A stretch of DNA of 6,091 nucleotides. Origin: Collinsella aerofaciens (GTDB lineage Bacteria > Actinomycetota > Coriobacteriia > Coriobacteriales > Coriobacteriaceae). The stretch is taken from NCBI GenBank assembly GCA_021641225.1, contig JAJWXI010000105.1:1-6091 (forward strand), in the 5' to 3' direction. Shown one piece after another: positions 1 to 6,091 of this stretch (positions within the stretch are counted from its first letter, which is position 1; each line of letters begins with the position of its first letter). A program made the translations under genes and the position numbers. A model generated the notes under the pieces. The model worked only from the letters and a program-made list of their open reading frames with translations, had not been told where the DNA came from and searched no databases.

Positions 1-285
1 GAGCTGGGGCTTTGCCAGTTTGAAGCCGTGGTTGGCATGAATCCGCCGCAGGGACGCGAGACCAAGGCGGATTCGGTGCGCGACGCGCTGGCGGCCCTGG
101 GTGCGACCGCGGACGAGGCCGTGATGATCGGCGACCGCTTTAACGACGTCGAGGGCGCGCACGCGATGGGCGTGCCGTGCATCGGCATTTATTCGGGTGC
201 GGCGGCGCCGGGGGAGCACGAGGCCGCGGGCGCCGATGCGGTGGTGCACTCGGTGGCCGAGCTTGCTAAACTTTTCGCTATATAA
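1..285 (+). CDS. HAD-family hydrolase, C-terminal part (phosphoglycolate phosphatase-like)
   Basis: This is the 3' end of a gene that runs in from the left edge. The frame is open from base 1 and ends at TAA 283-285, leaving 94 codons. Two late motifs of the haloacid dehalogenase superfamily are visible. One is the motif III lysine in RETKAD (codon 64-66). The other is motif IV, MIGDRFNDVEGA, whose acidic residues at 133-135 and 145-147 would bind Mg2+. The following GVPCIGIYSGAA stretch is typical of phosphatases of the Gph/PGP type, which act on small phosphorylated metabolites in the cytoplasm. The nucleophile Asp motif and the cap domain lie outside the window, so the substrate cannot be judged. 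The GTG at 28 is not the true start, because the similarity-like reading (LGLCQFEAVVGMN) continues upstream of it. No terminator separates it from the dipeptidase gene, so co-transcription is plausible. Confidence 0.85.
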   Translation, partial: ELGLCQFEAVVGMNPPQGRETKADSVRDALAALGATADEAVMIGDRFNDVEGAHAMGVPCIGIYSGAAAPGEHEAAGADAVVHSVAELAKLFAI

Positions 286-326
286 GTGTTTGATGTGAGG
301 GGCGGGCACGCTCGCCGCTCATTGGT

Positions 327-333
327 AAGGAGG
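327..333 (+). promoter_or_regulatory. Strong ribosome binding site fixing the dipeptidase start
   Basis: AAGGAGG lies 6 nt upstream of the ATG at 340, a near-perfect Shine-Dalgarno at ideal spacing. It favours ATG 340 over the in-frame GTG at 286, which would add 18 residues, abuts the previous stop codon and has no ribosome binding site of its own. Confidence 0.85.
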
Positions 334-339
334 TCGTCC

Positions 340-1776
340 ATGAATCAGGTGGAGCAGAGCGTCGCCGAGTATGTCGACGAGGTCTGGGAGGATGTCGTCG
401 CCGATATTGAGCAGCTGGTGAGTTATCCGTCCGTGGCAGTTTCTGCCGATGCAGAGCCCGGCGCGCCGTTTGGCCGTCCGGTCCGTGACGCGCTCGATTG
501 CGCGCTCGGTATCGCACAAAAGCTCGGCTACCAGACGAGCGACGACGAGGGCTATGTGGGTATCGCCGATATCCCGGGTCGCGGCGACAAGCAGCTCGCG
601 ACCATCTGCCACGTGGACGTGGTTCCCGCCGGCCCCGGTTGGAACACCGATCCGTTTGCGATGGAGCGTCGCGAGGGCTGGCTGCTCGGCCGCGGCGTGA
701 TCGACGACAAAGGCCCGGCCGTGCTGTCGCTCTACGCCGGCGCCTACCTGCTCAAACACGGCATTACCCCGCGCTATACCTTCCGCGCGCTGCTGGGCTG
801 CGATGAAGAAGTGGGCATGTCCGACGTTCACCATTATTTGGAGAACTACGCAGATCCCGACTTTTTGTTTACGCCCGATGCCGAGTTCCCGGTCTGCAAT
901 GCCGAGAAGGGCCAGTTCGAGGCGACGTTCGTGAGCCCCAAGATCGGCGGCGGGCGCATCGTGTCCTGGAGCGGTGCCGAGGCGACCAACGCTATCCCGT
1001 CGCAGTCTATTTGCGAGCTTGCGATTGCCGTCGACGAGCTGCCGGCGCCGGTCGAGAACGCCGACCGCCTGGAGATCACGGCGCTCGACAACGGTCATGC
1101 GCAGATTTTCGCCCACGGTATCGGTGGCCATGCCTCGATGCCCGAGGGCACGATCAATGCCGTCGGCCTGATCGTGGCGTACCTGCGCGAGGCCGAGGAC
1201 GCGTTTGGCGCCCGCGGCGAGCGCCTGCTGACGCCTGCCGAGCACGAGTTCGTCAAGTTCCTGGCCTTTGTGCACGCGGATGCTTATGGCCGCGGCCTGG
1301 GGATTGATGCGACGAGTGCGGCGTTTGGCCCGCTCACGTGCAACCCCGGCGTCATCCGTGTGGTGGATGGCCACATTGAGCAGGTCATCGACGTGCGTTT
1401 CCCCGACAGCACGAGCGCCGATACCATGTGCGAGCAGCTTGAGCCGCTCGTGGGCCGCTTCGGCGTGACGTATCGCGTGGGCCGCGCCAAGGTGCCGTTC
1501 TCGGTCTCGGCCGACGACCCGGCCGTGAAGGCGCTTATCGACACCTATAACGAGTTTACGGGCAAGCATGCCGAGCCCTTCGCCATGGGCGGCGGCACGT
1601 ACGCGCGCAACTTTGCCCGCGCCGTGTCGTTTGGCCCCGAGGAGACCGGCCTGGAGCTGCCCGCGTGGGGCGGCCAGATGCACGGCCCCAACGAGTGTGC
1701 CAACGAGGACCAGCTCAAGCAAGCGCTCAAGATCTATATCGTGGCAATCCTCCGTCTAAACGAACTCGAGCTGTAG
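340..1776 (+). CDS. M20-family zinc dipeptidase (PepV/Sapep-like)
   Basis: The gene encodes a 478-residue cytoplasmic metallopeptidase that probably releases amino acids from dipeptides, perhaps Xaa-His or beta-Ala type. The two-zinc site of clan MH is complete. HVDVVPAGPGW gives H91 and D93, and GRGVIDDKG gives the bridging D122. CDEEVG gives the general base E156 and zinc ligand E157. TPDAEFP gives D180, and QMHGPNE gives the last ligand H448. These spacings closely follow Lactobacillus PepV as I recall it. Residues from about 188 to 385 form the inserted lid domain. That domain includes GGHASMPEG with H264, a candidate for the transition-state histidine reaching into the active site. The GMGGGTYAR-like loop (AMGGGTYAR, near 415-423) fits the C-terminal substrate-carboxylate binding region. 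The length is normal for the family and there is no signal peptide. It may be co-transcribed with the preceding HAD gene. Aminoacylase or DapE-like roles are less likely given the size and the PepV-like layout. Confidence 0.9.
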   Translation: MNQVEQSVAEYVDEVWEDVVADIEQLVSYPSVAVSADAEPGAPFGRPVRDALDCALGIAQKLGYQTSDDEGYVGIADIPGRGDKQLATICHVDVVPAGPGWNTDPFAMERREGWLLGRGVIDDKGPAVLSLYAGAYLLKHGITPRYTFRALLGCDEEVGMSDVHHYLENYADPDFLFTPDAEFPVCNAEKGQFEATFVSPKIGGGRIVSWSGAEATNAIPSQSICELAIAVDELPAPVENADRLEITALDNGHAQIFAHGIGGHASMPEGTINAVGLIVAYLREAEDAFGARGERLLTPAEHEFVKFLAFVHADAYGRGLGIDATSAAFGPLTCNPGVIRVVDGHIEQVIDVRFPDSTSADTMCEQLEPLVGRFGVTYRVGRAKVPFSVSADDPAVKALIDTYNEFTGKHAEPFAMGGGTYARNFARAVSFGPEETGLELPAWGGQMHGPNECANEDQLKQALKIYIVAILRLNELEL

Positions 1777-1779
1777 GAC

Positions 1780-1873
1780 TTCCCCAGGCACCCGACCTTG
1801 CCCCTCAAACCGTCGCTTGCGTACCAAAGTACGCGGCGCTCCTCTTTCGGGGCAATCTCGGGCACCTGGGAAA
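1780..1873. repeat. Long imperfect palindrome after the dipeptidase gene
   Basis: The two arms share one centre at about 1826.5 without net insertions. CCCAGG 1783-1788 pairs with CCTGGG 1865-1870. CCCGA 1791-1795 pairs with TCGGG 1858-1862. TTGCCCC 1798-1804 pairs with GGGGCAA 1849-1855. GCGTAC 1819-1824 pairs with GTACGC 1829-1834 around a CAAA loop. The part between the inner and outer stems is poorly paired. The block sits in the 3' untranslated region, between the stop at 1776 and the terminator at 1909. It could be a repetitive extragenic palindrome, a miniature mobile element or an RNA-stabilising structure. The sequence alone does not decide between these. Confidence 0.7.
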
Positions 1874-1908
1874 CCCCAACATTTTGCTTGGAAATTAACT
1901 TGCATTAC

Positions 1909-1937
1909 AAGCCCGGCGCTTCAGCCCGGGCTTTTTT
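1909..1937 (+). terminator. Intrinsic terminator of the HAD-dipeptidase unit
   Basis: AAGCCCGG (1909-1916) pairs with CCGGGCTT (1926-1933) across a 9-nt loop, and the T-run is 1932-1937. It lies 132 bases after the dipeptidase stop codon and faces the + strand. It separates the left transcription unit from the phosphate operon. Confidence 0.85.
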
Positions 1938-1948
1938 AGTTGCGGGAG

Positions 1949-2035
1949 GGTAGTCATTGGGGACGTTCTTAAGTGACTAGTCAAACAAGAACGTCCCCAA
2001 CGACTAGTCGTTTAAGAACGTCCCCAATGACTAGT
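1949..2035. repeat. 27-bp phased repeat block (ACTAGT / GGGGACGTTCTT units)
   Basis: ACTAGT occurs at 1976, 2003 and 2030, exactly 27 bp apart, with a degenerate copy (GGTAGT) a further 27 bp upstream at 1949. Each 21-nt interval holds the same core. It reads GGGGACGTTCTT at 1959-1970, and in reverse complement AAGAACGTCCCC at 1987-1998 and 2014-2025. Unit 1 is therefore inverted relative to units 2 and 3. Unit 1 in reverse complement matches unit 3 at 19 of 21 positions, and unit 2 matches unit 3 at 16 of 21. Because ACTAGT is its own reverse complement, inversion keeps the phase. The transcript or single strand could fold unit 1 onto unit 2 or unit 3. There are no coding signs. It resembles REP/BIME-type extragenic repeats and is too short in period to be CRISPR. 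Confidence 0.8.
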
Positions 2036-2044
2036 TTCCTTCGG

Positions 2045-2093
2045 TGTAAAAGGCGTGCCATGGTTGTGGTGGGGATTGTTATTCGTTTGTAAA
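2045..2093 (+). promoter_or_regulatory. Possible Pho-box-like operator upstream of pstS
   Basis: TG-led hexamers recur at close to one helical turn: TGTAAA 2045, TGCCAT 2056, TGGTGG 2067, TGTTAT 2077 and TGTAAA 2088, with steps of 11, 11, 10 and 11. The best pair, TGTTAT-N5-TGTAAA (2077-2093), resembles the tandem TGTCA repeats of PhoB sites. In reverse complement it resembles the TTWACA repeats of Gram-positive PhoP sites. Its place 144 bp before pstS fits phosphate-starvation control. I could not find a convincing -10 box at the expected distance, and the individual hexamers are weak. Confidence 0.35.
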
Positions 2094-2104
2094 GGCTGGA
2101 CAGC

Positions 2105-2211
2105 GCTTGCGGTAAGGGTCTATCAGATGCCCGTAAGAAACCGCAGCTGGCGCGGCTTCCGCCCGATCGAGGTCGTATCTTTCCAAACAGCAAAGCGGGC
2201 AGGGTGCCCGC
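2105..2211 (+). promoter_or_regulatory. Structured leader of the pst operon
   Basis: Three candidate hairpins lie in a row. The first is TGCGGT 2108-2113 with ACCGCA 2140-2145, enclosing GGG 2116-2118 with CCC 2130-2132. The second is a short bulged GC stem around 2149-2163. The third is a perfect 7-bp stem, GCGGGCA 2195-2201 with TGCCCGC 2205-2211, and a GGG loop. The last hairpin ends 14 nt before the Shine-Dalgarno of pstS and has no T-run, so it is not a standard terminator. It may affect mRNA stability or translation. No known riboswitch class is recognisable. Whether transcription starts upstream of all of this is not known. Confidence 0.4.
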
Positions 2212-2225
2212 GAGTCGCATGTATG

Positions 2226-2233
2226 AAAGGAAG
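2226..2233 (+). promoter_or_regulatory. Ribosome binding site of pstS
   Basis: AAAGGAAG precedes the ATG at 2237 by 3 nt, with its GGA core 5 nt away. This favours 2237 over the in-frame ATG at 2219 or GTG at 2204, which lack such a site. The GTG also lies within the perfect hairpin. Confidence 0.65.
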
Positions 2234-2236
2234 ATC

Positions 2237-3175
2237 ATGCTCGATCAGGCTTATTCTCGTCGTCAGTTCCTCGGCCTCGCTGGTGGTCTTGCCAGCATCG
2301 TCGGTCTCGGTCTCGTTGGCTGCGGTGGCTCCAACACTTCCGATGCCGCCGACAAGGGCAGCGCCGCTGCTGCCGAGTCCGTCTCCGGCGAGGTGACCTA
2401 CGACGGCGCCTCTTCGTTCCAGGCTCTCGTCGAGGCTGCTGCCGAGAAGTTCATGGACGCCAACCCCGACGTCTCCATCTCCGGCTCGGGCAACGGTTCG
2501 GGCAAGGGCCTGACCGCTGTCGCCGCCGGCACCGTCACCATCGGCAACTCCGACGTCTTCGCCGAGACCAAGCTCGAGGCCGACCAGGTCAAGAACCTCG
2601 TTGACCACGAGGTCGCCGTCGTGGGCATGGGCCCCGTCGTCTCCAAGAACGTCAAGGTCGACGACCTGTCCCTCGAGCAGCTCAAGGGCATCTTCTCCGG
2701 CCAGATCACCAACTGGAAGGAGGTCGGCGGCGACGACGCGACCATCGTCGTCCTCAACCGTAAGGCCGGCTCCGGCACCCGCGCCACCTTCGAGGCCGCC
2801 GTCTTTGGCGACGAGGCTGTCGACTTTAAGGGCGACGCCGAGCTCGACAAGTCCGGCGACGTCCAGACTCAGATGGCCAGCACCGACAACGCCATCTCCT
2901 ACCTCGACTTCTCGCACTTCGACGACTCCAAGTTCAACGCCATCAAGGTCGAGGGCGTCGAGCCCAAGAGCGAGAACGTCACCGACGACTCCTTCAAGAT
3001 CTGGGCGACCGAGCACATGTACTGCTCCAAGGACGCCGACGAGGCCACCAAGGCTTTCCTGGACTTTATGCTTTCCGATGACGTCCAGGGCAAGCTCGTC
3101 GAGGAGCAGGGCTTCATCCCCGTCTCTGCCATGAAGGTCGTCAAGGACGCCAGCGGCAAGGTTTCCTCCAAGTAA
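2237..3175 (+). CDS. pstS: Phosphate ABC transporter substrate-binding lipoprotein PstS
   Basis: The 312-residue protein captures phosphate outside the membrane and delivers it to PstCA. The N-terminus carries a twin-arginine motif, SRRQFLG (R8, R9), then a Gly/Leu-rich hydrophobic stretch and a lipobox LVGC with C29. The predicted product is thus a Tat-exported lipoprotein. A short Ser/Ala-rich linker leads into the binding domain at about residue 51. Phosphate-contact motifs of the family are visible: DGASSF (56-61), SGSGNGSGKG (82-91), IGNSD with D106, and RKAGSGTRATF with R175, S179, G180 and T181. The size matches the compact PstS of Gram-positive bacteria. Codon choice is very biased: nearly all Lys codons are AAG, and GCC, GTC and CTC dominate. 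This fits high expression. It is the first gene of pstSCAB. ATG 2237 is chosen because of the adjacent Shine-Dalgarno and because the Tat motif then sits at the usual distance from the start. Confidence 0.95.
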   Translation: MLDQAYSRRQFLGLAGGLASIVGLGLVGCGGSNTSDAADKGSAAAAESVSGEVTYDGASSFQALVEAAAEKFMDANPDVSISGSGNGSGKGLTAVAAGTVTIGNSDVFAETKLEADQVKNLVDHEVAVVGMGPVVSKNVKVDDLSLEQLKGIFSGQITNWKEVGGDDATIVVLNRKAGSGTRATFEAAVFGDEAVDFKGDAELDKSGDVQTQMASTDNAISYLDFSHFDDSKFNAIKVEGVEPKSENVTDDSFKIWATEHMYCSKDADEATKAFLDFMLSDDVQGKLVEEQGFIPVSAMKVVKDASGKVSSK

Positions 3176-3200
3176 TTATTCGCCCTCGGAAAGGTTTGCA

Positions 3201-4109
3201 ATGGCAAAACAGCTGCCAAAGCGCGACCTTGAGAACGTGGGCTTGGGCGTCACGGGCGCGTGCGTAGCGCTCGTGACGCTTGTCGTTGCCGCGCTCATCT
3301 TAATGGTCGCCCAAAAGGGCCTCTCGGCTTTTGTCAAGGACGGCGTCTCGGTCGTCGAGTTTTTCACCGGTACCAAGTGGGACCTGGCCAACACGGCCGA
3401 AAACGGCCTGCCCTATACCGGTGCCCTGCCCCTGATCGTTACCTCGTTTGCGGTCATGGTGCTCTCCACGTTCATCGCGCTGCCGATCGCCATCGGCTCT
3501 GCCATCTTCGCGGTCGAGATTAGCCCTAAGTTTGGCTCCAAGGTCTTCCAGCCGCTCATTGAGCTTTTGACCGGCATTCCCTCGGTCGTCTTTGGTCTGA
3601 TTGGCTTTCACGTGGTCGTCAGCCTTATGAAGAGCGTCTTCCACGTGAGCACGGGCCTGGGCATCCTGCCCGGCGCCATCGTGCTGGCCGTTATGATCCT
3701 GCCGACCATGACCACGCTTTCAGTCGACGGCCTGCGTGCCGTGCCCGACAGCTACCGTCAGGGCTCGCTCGCGCTGGGCTATACCCGCTGGCAGACCATC
3801 TGGCACGTGGTGCTCAAGTCCGCCATGCCGTCGCTCATGACCGCGGTCATCCTGGGTATGACCCGCGCCTTTGGCGAGACGCTCGCCGTGCGCATGGTTA
3901 TCGGCGGCATCGAGGCCATGCCGACGTCGCTGCTGTCGCCCGCCTCGACCATCACCACCACGCTCACCACATCTATGGCTGTCTATGCCGAGGGCTCGGC
4001 CCAGGACGACGTCCTGTGGGCGCTCGGTCTGCTGCTGATGGGCATGAGCCTCATCTTCATCCTGATCATCCATCTCATTGGCCGCAAGGGGGCGAAGGCT
4101 CGTGGCTAG
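3201..4109 (+). CDS. pstC: Phosphate ABC transporter permease PstC
   Basis: The 302-residue inner-membrane protein forms half of the phosphate channel. Six membrane segments can be seen at roughly 14-37, 75-100, 118-141, 155-173, 210-230 and 272-294. The cytoplasmic coupling (EAA) loop, about 178-210, reads LRAVPDSYRQG then ALGYTRWQTIW, and it docks on PstB. The RAFGET motif (222-227) followed by MVIGG is typical of PstC and carries charged residues needed for transport in the family. GGAAAGG at 3188-3194 is the ribosome binding site, 6 nt before ATG 3201. The gene begins 25 nt after pstS with no terminator between them. The subunit is called PstC from its position after pstS and from the N-terminal and RAFGET features. 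PstC and PstA are paralogues. Confidence 0.93.
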   Translation: MAKQLPKRDLENVGLGVTGACVALVTLVVAALILMVAQKGLSAFVKDGVSVVEFFTGTKWDLANTAENGLPYTGALPLIVTSFAVMVLSTFIALPIAIGSAIFAVEISPKFGSKVFQPLIELLTGIPSVVFGLIGFHVVVSLMKSVFHVSTGLGILPGAIVLAVMILPTMTTLSVDGLRAVPDSYRQGSLALGYTRWQTIWHVVLKSAMPSLMTAVILGMTRAFGETLAVRMVIGGIEAMPTSLLSPASTITTTLTTSMAVYAEGSAQDDVLWALGLLLMGMSLIFILIIHLIGRKGAKARG

Positions 4110-5024
4110 CACGCGCATCCATATCGACGAGGCGAGACTCGGGCGTGTTCAAAAACAGGACCGCATCGCCACGGGCGTGTTGACAGCAATCGTCGCCATC
4201 GTCATGCTCATCGTCGTCTCCATGGTGGCCTACATCCTGTTCGAGGGCATCTCGACGTTGTTCCAGCCGGGCTTCCTCACGGAGCCGTCGCGCGCCAACG
4301 GCACCCAAGGCGGCGTGCTCTACCAGCTGTTCGACTCGTTCTACTTGCTGCTGATCACCCTGATCATCTCGGTGCCCATCAGCCTGGGCGGTGCAGTCTT
4401 CCTGGTCGAGTACGCACCGGACGGCCCCATCCGCGACATCGCCTCCACCGCCATCGAGACGCTGTCCTCGCTGCCTTCCATCGTCGTCGGCATGTTCGGA
4501 TTCCTGGTGTTCTCGGTGCAGCTGGGCTGGAAGTACTCCATCATCTCCGGCGCCGTCGCGCTTACCATGTTCAACATCCCCATCCTGGTGCGCGTGATTC
4601 AGCAGGCGCTCGAGGACGTGCCGCAGGCCCAGCGCGATGCGTGCCTGGCTATGGGCCTCACTCGCTGGGAGGCCACGCTGCACATCCTGATTCCCGAGGC
4701 CATGCCTGCCATCGTGACCGGCATCGTGCTTTCGGCTGGCCGCGTGTTTGGCGAGGCTGCGGCACTGCTCTTTACCTCGGGCATGAGCTCGCCGGTTCGC
4801 CTCAACTTCTTGAGCTTTAACCTGTCGAGCCCCACCTGCGCCTGGAATGTGTTCCGCCCCGGTGAGTCGCTCGCCGTGCACATTTATAAGATCTACGGCG
4901 AAGGCAGCCCCGAGGCCCAGCAGATCGTCTGGGGCACCGCGGCGCTGCTGATGATCTGCGTGCTGCTGTTTAACGTAATCGCCCGCATCGTGGGCAAGCA
5001 ACTGGCAAGGAAGATGACGGCCGA

Positions 5025-5028
<4 letters not shown>
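4102..5028 (+). CDS. pstA: Phosphate ABC transporter permease PstA
   Basis: This 308-residue inner-membrane permease partners with PstC. It has an N-terminal membrane segment (about 24-48), then a loop, then five more hydrophobic stretches between about 78 and 297. The EAA loop (about 169-201) reads ALEDVPQAQRDA then AMGLTRWEATL. GRVFGEAAAL (213-222) is the counterpart of the RAFGET motif in PstC. LPSIVVGMFGF (124-134) is a hallmark of the PstA/PstC family. I chose GTG 4102, which is preceded by AAGGGGGCGAAGG (4086-4098). It overlaps the pstC stop by 8 nt, suggesting translational coupling. An in-frame TTG at 4078 would add eight residues but lies deeper in pstC and is less convincing. Confidence 0.92.
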
Positions 5029-5897
<869 letters not shown>

Positions 5898-5915
5898 TCC
5901 GGGACATGCTTGAGG

Positions 5916-5941
5916 CCCGCGGCGGCCACGGTTGCCGCGGG
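5916..5941 (+). other. GC-rich hairpin after pstB
   Basis: CCCGCGGC (5916-5923) pairs perfectly with GCCGCGGG (5934-5941) over a 10-nt loop. No T-run follows, so it is unlikely to terminate by itself. Lying between the pstB stop and the terminator, it may protect the 3' end of the mRNA or aid termination. Confidence 0.5.
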
Positions 5942-5953
5942 ACTGATTGGAGA

Positions 5954-5990
5954 GGCGGGTCATCTCTTGCGGGAGATGGCCCGCCTTTTT
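5954..5990 (+). terminator. Strong intrinsic terminator of the pst operon
   Basis: GGCGGGTCATCTC (5954-5966) pairs with GAGATGGCCCGCC (5973-5985), giving 13 bp with one T-G wobble and a 6-nt loop. Five T residues follow at 5986-5990. It lies 57 nt after the pstB stop and marks the end of the pstSCAB transcript. Confidence 0.93.
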
Positions 5991-6037
5991 GTGTCGTGTG
6001 CTGGTGCGCTTGCCCAAAACCACCACAAAGGTGCCTG

Positions 6038-6091
6038 TGAACTGCACCCCGAAACTTGGACTGAATAAATAGCGACTACGCCGCAAGGGCC
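6038..6091. mobile_element. Possible terminus of an IS3-family (IS150-group) insertion sequence, cut by the window
   Basis: From 6038 the sequence reads TGAACTGCACCCC, then TTGGAC at 6056-6061 and AATAGC at 6068-6073. From memory, ends of IS150-type elements begin TGnACTGCACCC with TTGGAC about 18 bases in, so the order and spacing fit well. On the - strand a short frame of Ala-Leu-Ala-Ala then TAG (6078-6076) would fit the tail of a transposase ORF. That is only four codons and is weak. The other end, the transposase and the target duplication are outside the window. It could instead be a solo remnant or chance similarity. Confidence 0.45.

Noticed and set aside
301..318. Terminator between the HAD gene and the dipeptidase gene
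   Set aside because: Only short, broken GC pairings are possible and no T-run follows, so read-through is more likely.
286..339. Upstream start for the dipeptidase at GTG 286
   Set aside because: It has no ribosome binding site, adds an Arg-rich tail not expected in the family, and competes with a near-perfect Shine-Dalgarno for ATG 340.
319..1722. A 467-codon open frame on the - strand covering the dipeptidase gene
   Set aside because: It is the antisense shadow of a GC-rich gene. The + strand product has a complete M20 active site and a strong ribosome binding site, while the - strand product is Arg/His/Ala-rich with no recognisable family.
1665..1898. A 77-codon + strand frame overlapping the dipeptidase 3' end and the palindrome
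   Set aside because: It starts inside the dipeptidase gene in another frame and runs through the inverted repeat, with no ribosome binding site or recognisable sequence.
1949..2035. CRISPR array
   Set aside because: The period is only 27 bp, the constant part is 6 bp of palindrome plus a shared core, and the intervals are copies of each other instead of unique spacers. There are no cas genes in the window.
2055..2396. A 113-codon + strand frame across the pst leader and the start of pstS
   Set aside because: It overlaps the pstS signal-peptide region in another frame, and its composition changes abruptly where pstS begins, as expected for a chance frame.
2123..3016. A 297-codon - strand frame over pstS, giving an Asp/Gly/Val/Leu-rich protein
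   Set aside because: Its composition comes directly from the extreme GTC/GAC/CTC codon bias of pstS read backwards. No motif or ribosome binding site supports it.

Overview
The window looks like chromosomal DNA from a high-GC Gram-positive bacterium. The best guess is a member of the Coriobacteriia close to Collinsella. That is an inference from the strong G/C third-codon bias, the Tat-type lipoprotein signal on PstS, the PepV/Sapep-like M20 dipeptidase and the style of the intergenic repeats. No marker gene here fixes the taxonomy. All recognised genes lie on the + strand.

Left part (1-1937). The 3' end of a HAD-family phosphatase gene is followed 54 bases later by a complete M20-family zinc dipeptidase gene. 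Its start at 340 is fixed by a near-perfect Shine-Dalgarno. The dipeptidase is followed by a long imperfect palindrome and then a clear intrinsic terminator, which closes this transcription unit.

Middle non-coding part (1938-2236). First comes a small repeat block, 1949-2035. It holds three copies of a GGGGACGTTCTT-containing unit, one inverted and two direct, phased at exactly 27 bp by ACTAGT palindromes. Next is the upstream and leader region of the phosphate operon. It contains TG-led hexamers at about 11-bp spacing that resemble a PhoB/PhoP binding site, and several hairpins including a perfect 7-bp one just before the pstS ribosome binding site.

Right part (2237-5990). A complete high-affinity phosphate ABC importer is encoded as pstS-pstC-pstA-pstB. 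PstS, a Tat-type lipoprotein, captures phosphate outside the membrane. PstC and PstA form the membrane channel, and PstB dimers hydrolyse ATP. The genes are tightly packed: a 25-nt gap, then an 8-nt and a 4-nt overlap. A 13-bp-stem terminator follows pstB. No phoU gene follows pstB inside the window.

Right edge (5991-6091). There is no complete gene. From about 6038 the sequence matches the style of an IS3-family (IS150-group) terminal inverted repeat, and the window probably ends just inside an insertion sequence.

I do not see an undescribed gene system here. The most interesting material is non-coding: the 27-bp phased repeat block, the long palindrome, the pst leader and the possible IS end.
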